Positions 24,949 through 32,870 of a DNA stretch of 64,000 nt are shown here, in pieces. This stretch comes from Solobacterium sp. Lineage in GTDB: Bacteria; Bacillota_I; Bacilli_A; Erysipelotrichales; Erysipelotrichaceae. The notes under the pieces are model-generated. The model did not search any database, was not told the origin of the DNA, and saw only the letters and a program-made list of their open reading frames with translations. The stretch lies in assembly GCA_017404505.1 (NCBI GenBank), contig JAFRCE010000017.1:20971-84970 (forward strand). The letters are read 5' to 3'. The stretch's first letter is position 1. Each line of letters starts with the position of its first letter. The position numbers were made by a program, and so were the translations under genes.

Positions 24949-25797
24949 ATGGAATCTTACAACGAAACGACAGATTATCTGATCCTGGTCAATAAGCAGA
25001 ATCCGATTCCGGATGACTGGTGGCAGCGGATCCGCACGGTCCACATCACCAACTCGCTCGGCATGGATGTGGAAACGGAAACCGCTGCGTATGAAGCATA
25101 TCTGAACCTGAAGGAAGAACTGAAAAAGGACGGCATCGCCGTCGACCTTGATTCCGCCTTGCGGAGCCGAAAAACGCAGGAGCAGATCGCCGCTGACTTT
25201 ACTGAGGAATACGGTGAGGAATATACCGCCAAGATCGTCGCTGTGCCGGGCTATTCCGAGCATCACACCGGTCTGGCTCTGGATCTGTATCTGAATATCG
25301 ACGGGGAAGACGTCTACTTCAACTTTGAGATGATGGAATACGCGCCGGTCTGGGAAAAGATCCATCAGCGGATCACGGATCACGGTTTTATCCTGCGTTA
25401 TCCGCAGGAAAGAGAACATATCACCGGCTATGTCTACGAGCCATGGCATATCCGCTATGTCGGAAAAGAGACAGCCCGTATCATCCACGATCAGAACCTG
25501 ACTCTGGAAGAATACCTGAAAGGGGAAAGAGAATACGTGCCGCAGATCGATTACGGCCGCTCTTCCCTTTACACACAGGAAGAATTAAAAGAGATGGCGA
25601 TTCTGATCAAATGCCGTTTCGCGGCCTGGCGCGGCTGTCATCTGCGCAGTCTGGCATATGCCGGGGACGGTGAAAAGACAGTTTTTGTCATGAAGTATGT
25701 AACCGACACGGACAGGGAAGAGAAAGAGGGCCGTTGGTTTTTACGGAAGACAACGAGAGGAGACTGGGTCATTGACCGCTGTCTTGCGTCCGAATGA
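24949..25797 (+). CDS. VanY-like D,D-carboxypeptidase (M15B) without a signal peptide
   Basis: The 282-residue protein has the M15 zinc-peptidase set: SEHHTGLALD (His105, Asp112) and EPWHIRY (Glu164, His167). The family removes the terminal D-Ala of peptidoglycan precursors or acts on related peptides. This copy starts directly at the domain (MESYNETTDYLILVN), and an in-frame TGA at 24934 rules out a longer start. It should therefore be cytoplasmic, unlike its lipoprotein paralogue at 36926. An unknown domain of about 90 residues follows the peptidase in both. Confidence 0.85.
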   Translation: MESYNETTDYLILVNKQNPIPDDWWQRIRTVHITNSLGMDVETETAAYEAYLNLKEELKKDGIAVDLDSALRSRKTQEQIAADFTEEYGEEYTAKIVAVPGYSEHHTGLALDLYLNIDGEDVYFNFEMMEYAPVWEKIHQRITDHGFILRYPQEREHITGYVYEPWHIRYVGKETARIIHDQNLTLEEYLKGEREYVPQIDYGRSSLYTQEELKEMAILIKCRFAAWRGCHLRSLAYAGDGEKTVFVMKYVTDTDREEKEGRWFLRKTTRGDWVIDRCLASE

Positions 25798-25902
25798 TCC
25801 GCAAAGAACCCGGCAGACATGCCCGCATAATGATAAAATGAAGACAGAATATCCGCATGTTTTCTGCAGTTTATAAAAGAATAAGAATAGAAAGGCTGAA
25901 TT

Positions 25903-26736
25903 ATGGCATTGCTGCATCTGAGTTTTACCAGTAAATATCTGGCGGCTCCGGCCGACATCAACGTGATCCTTCCCGATCTTCCTTACGGAACCGATCCGAA
26001 AGACTTCTACAAATCCGGCAAAAAATACAAAGTGCTCTGGCTTCTGCACGGCACCTTCGGTGACTACAGCGACTGGCTGCGCAAGTCCAATGTCGAACTG
26101 TACGCCTGTGAAAAACAGATTGCCGTCGTCATGTTTTCCGCCCAGAACAGCAATTACGTGGACTGGCGCGGTTTCGCCATGGGCTATCAGCCGTATTCCT
26201 TCTTCTTTGAAGAACTGATGCCGCTGGTTTACAGCTGGCTGCCAATCAGTGCGGCAAGGGAAGACAACTTTATCGCCGGTCTTTCCATGGGCGGCCGGGG
26301 AACCTGTGTCTACGCCTTCGCGCACCCGGAGAAATTCGCGGCGGCCTACAGCTTCTCGGCAGTTCCGAATCCGCTGAAGGAACCGGATCCCGCCAATCCG
26401 TTCGCGGCCCGCGAATACAACCTCATCAACAACTTCGGCGGCATGGACGGTTATCGGAAATCACCGCTGAATCTCTGGGACATCGTCAAAGAGAAGGCGG
26501 AAGAAAAAGCGGATCTGCCGAAGCTGTACTTTGCCTGCGGAGATCAGGATCCGATTGCCTACCAGTCCTTTCAAGACTTCCGCACCTTTGCGAAAGAAAT
26601 CGGTCTTGACGCGAAGTTCTTTGAACTGCCGGGCTATTCGCATGAATGGCGTTTCTGGGATCTCTGTCTGCAGGATGCTCTGGCCCGCTTCGTTCCGGAA
26701 GAAGACAGAACACCGCTGTTTGATCCGTCAGAATAA
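25903..26736 (+). CDS. Esterase, EstA/esterase D family
   Basis: The 277-residue alpha/beta hydrolase has LLHGTFGDYSDW (oxyanion region), the nucleophile elbow AGLSMGG (Ser128), GDQDPI (likely acid) and GYSHEWRFW (likely base His). The family includes tributyrin esterases, feruloyl and acetyl-xylan esterases and S-formylglutathione hydrolases. There is no signal peptide, so it acts in the cytoplasm, perhaps deacetylating imported sugars. An AGAAAGG site precedes the start and a terminator follows. Confidence 0.9.
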   Translation: MALLHLSFTSKYLAAPADINVILPDLPYGTDPKDFYKSGKKYKVLWLLHGTFGDYSDWLRKSNVELYACEKQIAVVMFSAQNSNYVDWRGFAMGYQPYSFFFEELMPLVYSWLPISAAREDNFIAGLSMGGRGTCVYAFAHPEKFAAAYSFSAVPNPLKEPDPANPFAAREYNLINNFGGMDGYRKSPLNLWDIVKEKAEEKADLPKLYFACGDQDPIAYQSFQDFRTFAKEIGLDAKFFELPGYSHEWRFWDLCLQDALARFVPEEDRTPLFDPSE

Positions 26737-26753
26737 CAGATACCGTATCTCCG

Positions 26754-26799
26754 CACTCCTTTGTGACAGTCTTCTTACTGCCGTAAAGGAGTGTTTTTT
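26754..26799 (+). terminator. Intrinsic terminator
   Basis: CACTCCTTT/AAAGGAGTG with an inner CAGT/ACTG pair is followed by TTTTTT, after the esterase gene. Confidence 0.85.
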
Positions 26800-26828
26800 C
26801 GTTGTTTCTTTTAGTAGAAATAATCACA

Positions 26829-26853
26829 GGATAAAGCGCTTTCATCGTATAAT
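26829..26853 (+). promoter_or_regulatory. cre site overlapping the glycosidase operon promoter
   Basis: ATAAAGCGCTTTCA (26831-26844) matches the CcpA operator consensus at all but the first two positions of its palindrome. It lies immediately upstream of TATAAT at 26848-26853. Placement between the -35 and -10 suggests repression by CcpA in the presence of preferred sugars. Confidence 0.75.
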
Positions 26854-26878
26854 ACAGGTATAGTGAAGGTGTTTTTTT

Positions 26879-27856
26879 ATGTCTGAACATAAACAATATG
26901 ATGTGATCTGCGCCGGTATTGCGACATGGGACACGCTTTTTACCGGCGTCGACAAAGACCTGATGGAAATTGACGGCATTCTCGCCAAAGGCTATTTCGC
27001 GGCCTCGGGAGGTGACGCTGTCAACGCGGCTATCAGTATGGCCCGGCTCGGTCTGAAGACCGCCGTCTGCGCGGCCATCGGCAAAGACAGTGCGGCACTG
27101 CTCGTCAAAGGCGAACTGGAACAGGACGGTGTGGACTGTTCGCATCTGTATGAAAGCGCCGATGTTTATACCGCTTCGCCGGTCCTGCTGATCGACAGTG
27201 AAGGGGAGCGACATATCATCCGGGTGCCGGACAACGGCAACCAGTTCTTTACCGAATCGATGGTCCGTGACGAACTGCTGGAAAACAGCCGCCATCTGCA
27301 TCTCGCCAGTGCCAACGTGCTGCGTTCGCTGGACGGAAAACCGCTCGGCCGCCTGTTTGCCAGAGCGAAGGAAAAAGGACTGACGACTTCCCTGGACGCG
27401 TCCTATGACCGCAGCGGCAACTGGATGAAGAACATCGAAGACGCTCTGCAGAACTGTGACATTTTCATTCCCAGTCTGCAGGAAGCCGCCATCTATGCGG
27501 GCAGTGACGACCTGGATGAGATCTGCCGTTTCTTTTCCGCCTATCCGCTGAAGATCTTCGGCATCAAGCTCGGCGAAAAAGGAGTGCTGGTCACCGACTT
27601 CCATCAGACATGGAAACAGGCAAGTCTCTATCACGGCACACCGGTGGACACGACCGGCGCCGGTGACGCGTTTCTGGCCGGTTTTGTCAGCGCCTGGCTG
27701 AAAGGCTATGACATTCCTTCCTGCGCGGCGATCGGCAGTGCCCAGTCCTATTCCGTGCTGGGGGCGATCGGTGCCAACCGCAGCGCCGGCACATGGCAGG
27801 ACGCCCTGCATCTTCTTGCCGCCTACGGCATCCCTTTACAGAAAAGAAAAGAGTGA
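26879..27856 (+). CDS. PfkB family sugar kinase
   Basis: The 325-residue protein is a ribokinase-like sugar kinase. The substrate loop SGGDAVNAAISMARLG lies near residue 45, and the signature DTTGAGDAFLAGF at about 257-269 contains the catalytic base Asp263 and anion hole. It would phosphorylate a ketose or aldose entering through this operon. In the E. coli sulfoquinovose operon, the PfkB kinase YihV has the matching position, phosphorylating the ketose formed by the isomerase. It is the first gene behind the cre/TATAAT promoter. The GH31 gene begins 9 nt downstream. Confidence 0.92.
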   Translation: MSEHKQYDVICAGIATWDTLFTGVDKDLMEIDGILAKGYFAASGGDAVNAAISMARLGLKTAVCAAIGKDSAALLVKGELEQDGVDCSHLYESADVYTASPVLLIDSEGERHIIRVPDNGNQFFTESMVRDELLENSRHLHLASANVLRSLDGKPLGRLFARAKEKGLTTSLDASYDRSGNWMKNIEDALQNCDIFIPSLQEAAIYAGSDDLDEICRFFSAYPLKIFGIKLGEKGVLVTDFHQTWKQASLYHGTPVDTTGAGDAFLAGFVSAWLKGYDIPSCAAIGSAQSYSVLGAIGANRSAGTWQDALHLLAAYGIPLQKRKE

Positions 27857-27865
27857 GGATCTTTT

Positions 27866-29836
27866 ATGAAAGAACTGCTGCATCATCTTCTGAAGCATAT
27901 GGAACTCTCCGTCGGCCATGGTGAAAACTACTTCACGATGAGCCGCGGCAGTTTCCGCTACCGCCGGCTGATCCACTGGCGCCGCCGTCTGTACATGAGC
28001 GGTTATGAAGAAAACGAAAAGGGCTTCACCGTCACGTTTCATGACGGGCGGGACAAGGAAAACTATGTGATCGACATCACCCGCGAGAACGGCCGCTACG
28101 ACGTGAAGATGCGTTCCCATCCGAGCCGTGTCAACCGTTTCTGGATCTCCTATCCATCCGATGCGGACGAGCATTTCTACGGCTGCGGCGAAACCTATTC
28201 GACGCTGGATCTGAAAGGGGAAAGAGTCCGTATCTTCGTGGCGGAACACCAGAATACCAGACGCATTACGAGAAAGCTGGTCCGTGACACGCTGATCGGT
28301 CATGATCCGGAAAAAGAACTGGCCTTTTTGGAATACGAATCCTATTATGTCCAGCCGACCTTCGTCTCATCACGAAAATACTATCTCCATGCCGATACGG
28401 TCAGCTATGCCGAATTTGACTTCAGCCGCAGGGACCGTGTCACCCTGATGTTTCAGGAGCGGCCTGTCTTCCATATGGAAGCAGGAAAGGATTTCACGGA
28501 AGTATCGGAAAAACTCGGCGCTCTGCTGGGCCATTACGGCAAACTGCCGGAGTGGCTGTATGACGGGGTCATCCTGGCGATTCAGGAGGGCACGGAAACC
28601 GTCGAAAGGAAAATCGATAAGGCTTTGGATGCCGGTGTGAAAGTCAATGCCGTATGGTCGCAGGACTGGTGCGGCTGCCGGCGGACCGGCTTTGGCTATC
28701 AGGTTATGTGGAACTGGGAATACGACCAGGAGCTCTATCATGATCTGCCGCAGAAAATCAGAGAATGGAAGGAAAAGGGTGTCCGTTTCCTTGGCTATAT
28801 CAATCCTTTCATGGCCATTGAAAAGGACCTGTATAAATACGCCCATGAACACGGCTACTGTGTCAAAGATAAAAAAGGCGAGGATTATCTGGTGACGATC
28901 ACGACCTTCCCGGCCGCGATGATCGACTTCACCAATCCTTCCGCCTATGACTGGTACAAGAGTCTGATCAAAGAAAACATGATCGGTATCGGCATGTCCG
29001 GCTGGATGGCCGACTTCGGTGAATATCTGCCGGTCGACTGTGTTCTCTACAACGGCAGTCCGAAACGCATGCATAACCAGTGGCCGGCCATCTGGGCGAA
29101 AATGAACCGGGAAGCCGTCGAGGAGTGTCAGGCGGAGAACGAAGTGTTCTTCTTCATGCGGGCCGGCTATACCGAAAGCGTCAGGAATGCTGCATGCATG
29201 TGGACCGGCGACCAGCATGTCGACTGGTCCAAGGACGACGGTCTTCCGTCCGTCATTCCCGCTTCGCTTTCCCTCGGTATGTGCGGCGAAGCCATTGTCC
29301 ATTCCGACGCCGGCGGCTATACGACCGTCATGTCGATGACCCGCTCGAAAGAACTGCTGATGCGCTGGCAGGAGATGAATGTCTTCTCGCCGCTCTTCCG
29401 CATGCATGAAGGCAACCAGCCGTCCCGCAACGTCCAGTTTGACGCGGACGAAGAACTGCTTGCCCATCTGGCGAAGATGTCCCGCATCCATACCGCTCTG
29501 AAACCGTACCTGCTGCAGCTGGAAGAAGAGGCGCAGAAGGGAATCCCGATGATGCGGCCGATCTTCTACCATTACGACTGTCAGTATGACAATTATAAGG
29601 AATACATGCTGGGCCGGGATCTGCTTGTCGCCCCGATCCGCAAACAGGGAAGAACCGACCGCCATGTCATCCTGCCGGATGATACATGGATCGAACTGAA
29701 CAGCGGCAGAGAATATGAAGGCGGCACTGTCCTGATCGAAGCGCCGATGGGAACGATTCCCGTCTTCTGCCGCAAAAACCATACACAGATCAGTGAAGAA
29801 ACCCTTCAGGAAGTGATCAAGGAGATGAAATCATGA
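27866..29836 (+). CDS. GH31 alpha-glycosidase, YihQ (sulfoquinovosidase)-like
   Basis: The 656-residue enzyme aligns from memory along its length with E. coli YihQ. The nucleophile is Asp383 (GWMADFGEYLP) and the acid/base is Asp449 (WTGDQHVDW), matching YihQ Asp405 and Asp472. Of the residues that contact the sulfosugar in YihQ, Gln288, Trp304 and Tyr508 have equivalents here (Gln266, Trp282, Tyr485). Arg301 is replaced by Gln279 in GYQVMW. It probably cleaves a small alpha-glycoside in the cytoplasm, as there is no signal peptide. Whether the sugar carries a sulfonate is open. Confidence 0.88.
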   Translation: MKELLHHLLKHMELSVGHGENYFTMSRGSFRYRRLIHWRRRLYMSGYEENEKGFTVTFHDGRDKENYVIDITRENGRYDVKMRSHPSRVNRFWISYPSDADEHFYGCGETYSTLDLKGERVRIFVAEHQNTRRITRKLVRDTLIGHDPEKELAFLEYESYYVQPTFVSSRKYYLHADTVSYAEFDFSRRDRVTLMFQERPVFHMEAGKDFTEVSEKLGALLGHYGKLPEWLYDGVILAIQEGTETVERKIDKALDAGVKVNAVWSQDWCGCRRTGFGYQVMWNWEYDQELYHDLPQKIREWKEKGVRFLGYINPFMAIEKDLYKYAHEHGYCVKDKKGEDYLVTITTFPAAMIDFTNPSAYDWYKSLIKENMIGIGMSGWMADFGEYLPVDCVLYNGSPKRMHNQWPAIWAKMNREAVEECQAENEVFFFMRAGYTESVRNAACMWTGDQHVDWSKDDGLPSVIPASLSLGMCGEAIVHSDAGGYTTVMSMTRSKELLMRWQEMNVFSPLFRMHEGNQPSRNVQFDADEELLAHLAKMSRIHTALKPYLLQLEEEAQKGIPMMRPIFYHYDCQYDNYKEYMLGRDLLVAPIRKQGRTDRHVILPDDTWIELNSGREYEGGTVLIEAPMGTIPVFCRKNHTQISEETLQEVIKEMKS

Positions 29837-31305
29837 ATCAGGGAAAGAAACACTCACTGCTGAGCAGAATGGCCTACGGCGCCGCGGATATCTACGGCGG
29901 CGGAGCCTTTGTCGTCATCAGCACATTCTACACGGTCTTTCTGACCAAGGCACAGGGCATGCCGGCGGCCATGGCCGGCACGATCCCGCTGATCGGCAAG
30001 GTATGGGACGCCGTCACCGACCCGATCATGGGCAATATCTGCGACCGGACGAAATCGAAGTTCGGAGCCAAGCGCTTCTATATTCTGGTCGGCTCGCTGC
30101 TGTCGGCTCTGACTTTCATCCTGATGTGGATCACCGCGCCGTTTGCGACGATGACATCGAAGTATGTGTTCTATGCGGCCATGTACATGCTGTTCAGCAC
30201 CGGCTTCACCGTCGTCATGGTTCCTTACAACGGCCTGCTGCCGGATATGGTCGACGATTATACCGAACGTTCCCGCTACAGCAGCGTGCGTATGATGTTT
30301 TCGACCTTCGGTGCAATTCTAGCCGGTCTGATTCCGACCATCCTGATCAAGGACAACACCAATCCGACACCGTATCTGATCGTCGCTCTGATCTTCGGCG
30401 CGATCTTCACCGTTACGATTCTCTGGACGTTCTTCGGCACCTGGGAAAAGCAGAAGGAACCTGTCCGGGTACCGCTGAAAGACAGCTTCACCCAGTCCTT
30501 CACGGTGTACAAAAGCAAGGCATTCCGGATGTTCATCGCCATCTTCCTGCTCGGTCAGGGAGCGGCGGACTTTGTCACCGGACTTGCCGTATATTATGTC
30601 GACGACGTGCTGAACGCCTATGGCGGCGGCAACTTCACGATCCTGATGGGCGTGCTGCTGATCGCCCAGTTTGCCGGCACGATCATCTTCGGCCAGATCA
30701 TGCAGAGAACTTCCAAGACATTCCCGATCCTGGTCGGCTTCCCAATCCGGATCGCGGCAACTCTGGCAATGCTGCTGTTCTCGCATGAAGGCGCCAATTT
30801 CACGATCATCCTGATCCTGTCCTTCATTGTCGGTCTCGGCATGGCGGCATCCTCCACCAGTATCTACGCGATCCTTTCCGACATGGCGGACGTCGACGAA
30901 CTGATCACCTCGGTTTCCCGGCCCGGCACCTGCTCCGGTATGGCGACCTTCATCCGCAAGATCGCTACCGGTCTGTCTTCGGCTGTCATCGGTCTTCTGC
31001 TTGGCATGATCGGTTACGATGAAGTGGTTGCCAGCAGCGGCATGCGGCAGGCCGCCTCTGTCCAGCACGGCATTGCCTATATCTATATTTTCGTGCCGGT
31101 GCTGCTGATGGTTCTGACGATCCTTGTCGCGAAGAAGTATCCGCTGCAGAAAAAGGAATTTGAAATCATCAAGAAGGAAATCGCCCGCCGCAAGGGTGAG
31201 GAAGCTTCCGAAACGACCGCGGAAGAAAAGGCTGTCTGTGAGAATGTCACCGGCTTTGCCTTCGCAGATCTCTGGAACCGTGACAATGCGGTCAGACTGA
31301 AATAG
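29833..31305 (+). CDS. GPH-family glycoside:cation symporter
   Basis: The 490-residue, 12-helix protein belongs to the glycoside-pentoside-hexuronide:cation symporters. The early WDAVTDPIMGNICDRTKSK segment is the family's conserved D-P-x-x-G-x-x-x-D-R loop. A long charged C-terminal tail (about residues 440-490) is cytoplasmic. It overlaps the GH31 stop by 4 nt, so it should import the intact glycoside or free sugar used by this operon. YihO and YihP of the sulfoquinovose operon belong to the same family. Confidence 0.92.
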   Translation: MNQGKKHSLLSRMAYGAADIYGGGAFVVISTFYTVFLTKAQGMPAAMAGTIPLIGKVWDAVTDPIMGNICDRTKSKFGAKRFYILVGSLLSALTFILMWITAPFATMTSKYVFYAAMYMLFSTGFTVVMVPYNGLLPDMVDDYTERSRYSSVRMMFSTFGAILAGLIPTILIKDNTNPTPYLIVALIFGAIFTVTILWTFFGTWEKQKEPVRVPLKDSFTQSFTVYKSKAFRMFIAIFLLGQGAADFVTGLAVYYVDDVLNAYGGGNFTILMGVLLIAQFAGTIIFGQIMQRTSKTFPILVGFPIRIAATLAMLLFSHEGANFTIILILSFIVGLGMAASSTSIYAILSDMADVDELITSVSRPGTCSGMATFIRKIATGLSSAVIGLLLGMIGYDEVVASSGMRQAASVQHGIAYIYIFVPVLLMVLTILVAKKYPLQKKEFEIIKKEIARRKGEEASETTAEEKAVCENVTGFAFADLWNRDNAVRLK

Positions 31306-31318
31306 AAAGCGTGAAATC

Positions 31319-32185
31319 ATGAAAATCGGATTTATCGGCCTCGGCATCATGGGCGAGGCAATGTGCAGAAATATCGTTCGGAAAAACGAGGATCCTGTAT
31401 ATGTATTTGACTTCGTGCAGGAAAAAGTCGATCTGCTCGTCAAAGAGGGGGCCATTGCCTGCCTGAACAGCTGGGAAGTGGCAGAGAAAGCGGACATGAT
31501 CATCACCATGGTTCCCAAGTCAGAGCACTCAAGAGCAGTCGTCAATGAGGTGCTGCCGGTATTGAGCGAAACGAAGATCTATGTGGATATGAGCACCATC
31601 GATCCCGACGTGTCGGTGGAACTCTCGGAAATGGTCAAAAAAACCGGTGCTGACTTCCTCGACGCTCCGGTCGTCAAATCACGGCCGGCGGCGGAAGCGG
31701 GAAAACTCGGCATCTATGTCGGCGGCAGCGAAGAAGGATATCAGAGGATCCTGCCGGTGCTTTCCTATATGGGCGAGAACATCATCCGTATGGGAGACAA
31801 CGGCAAAGGCCTGATCATGAAGATCTGTCACAACGCCCTGGTTTCCCAGATCCAGAACGGCGTCAACGAAACAAGCGCGCTGGCGGCGAAGAACGGCATC
31901 GATATCCTGACCTACGCCGAAGCCATCAGCTACGGCGGCGGCCAGAACTTCTATCTCGATTCCAAGAAAAACGCCATTGCCAATGAAGACTACACGACAG
32001 CTTTCTCGATTGCCAATATGCACAAGGACGTTCATATCTGCCTGAACCTGGCAAAGCAGTCAGAACTGGCCATGCCGGGCGAAGAAAACGCCGCACGTGT
32101 GTATGACGAGGCGATGGAAAAGGGCTATGGTCCGGAAGATTTCTGCGCCACGATCAAAGTGGTAAAGGACAGAAAACCATGCTGA
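31319..32185 (+). CDS. Beta-hydroxyacid dehydrogenase (3-hydroxyisobutyrate dehydrogenase/YihU-like)
   Basis: The 288-residue protein has an N-terminal GFIGLGIMG nucleotide loop, DMSTIDP, a substrate loop near residue 115 and catalytic Lys168 (IMKICHN). In most relatives the substrate loop reads PVSGG or, in YihU sulfolactaldehyde reductase, PVGRTS. Here it reads PVVKSRP, placing Lys120 at the YihU Arg123 position. The two other YihU contacts (Asn174, Ser178) are not conserved. It would reduce a short aldehyde from sugar cleavage. The stop overlaps the next gene by 7 nt. Confidence 0.85.
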   Translation: MKIGFIGLGIMGEAMCRNIVRKNEDPVYVFDFVQEKVDLLVKEGAIACLNSWEVAEKADMIITMVPKSEHSRAVVNEVLPVLSETKIYVDMSTIDPDVSVELSEMVKKTGADFLDAPVVKSRPAAEAGKLGIYVGGSEEGYQRILPVLSYMGENIIRMGDNGKGLIMKICHNALVSQIQNGVNETSALAAKNGIDILTYAEAISYGGGQNFYLDSKKNAIANEDYTTAFSIANMHKDVHICLNLAKQSELAMPGEENAARVYDEAMEKGYGPEDFCATIKVVKDRKPC

Positions 32186-32859
32186 AACATCTCAACGAAG
32201 TCAACGGTCAGCTGATCCTCGACGTGCACGATCCCGCTTTTGCAAGCTATGGACGCATCGTCGAAGGCCATGACGTTTCCGGACTGGTGCGCTATATGAA
32301 AGATCATACGGACATTCCGGCAGACGGCAATGTCTATGTCGCTTCCGTCGCAGAGATGGAAGAGTTTCCCGTCAGAAAGGAAATCGAAGAGGTCTTCTAC
32401 GGCGGCCTGCCGGTTCAGATCGGTTACTGCAACGGCCGCAATACGACCTACAACGGCTTTGAATATCACAAAGGCAGCGAGATCAACATCGCTGTCAGCG
32501 ACTTCATGCTGGTGCTTGCCCACACCTGGCAGATCAGAAACAACACTATCCGGACAGAGGATGCCCAGGTCTTCTATGTACCGCAGGGAACCGTCATCGA
32601 AATGTTCCAGACGACCCTGCATCTGTCTCCCTGCCGGGTATGTGACGAAGGATTCAGAGATGTCGTCATCCTGCCCAAAGGCACCAACACACCGTTAAGC
32701 GAAGAAGAAAAGCAGCTGCGTGATCAGAGCGACGATCCAGAAGCACAGCTGCTCCTGCAGAAAAACAAATGGGTCCTTGCTCATCCGGAAAGAGAGCCGC
32801 TGATCCGGCAGGGTGCGCATCCCGGTCTGATCGGGGAAAACAGAGAACTGAAATACTGA
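32179..32859 (+). CDS. DUF4867 family cupin-like protein, possible sugar isomerase
   Basis: The 226-residue protein fits DUF4867. Its middle has a cupin or ureidoglycolate-lyase-like double motif: GFEYHKGSEINIAV (His and Glu metal-ligand candidates) and FYVPQGTVIEMFQTTLHLSP. From memory, a DUF4867 protein has been reported as the sulfoquinovose isomerase of the transaldolase-type sulfoglycolysis pathway in Bacillota; I could not verify that here. An isomerase or sugar-binding role would fit this operon. It is translationally coupled to the dehydrogenase. Confidence 0.7.
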   Translation: MLKHLNEVNGQLILDVHDPAFASYGRIVEGHDVSGLVRYMKDHTDIPADGNVYVASVAEMEEFPVRKEIEEVFYGGLPVQIGYCNGRNTTYNGFEYHKGSEINIAVSDFMLVLAHTWQIRNNTIRTEDAQVFYVPQGTVIEMFQTTLHLSPCRVCDEGFRDVVILPKGTNTPLSEEEKQLRDQSDDPEAQLLLQKNKWVLAHPEREPLIRQGAHPGLIGENRELKY

Positions 32860-32870
32860 GGAGGAAGAAG

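Noticed and set aside
26486..27811. 441-codon minus-strand frame opposite the esterase end and PfkB kinase
   Set aside because: It spans a terminator and promoter on the plus strand and has no protein-family features.
28370..29782. 470-codon open frame on the minus strand opposite the GH31 gene
   Set aside because: The GH31 frame has conserved catalytic motifs across its length; the antisense frame has no family signature or start signals.
30319..31545. 408-codon minus-strand frame opposite the GPH symporter
   Set aside because: It crosses the gap between two genes of the operon and encodes a low-complexity His/Asp-rich product typical of antisense to membrane proteins.
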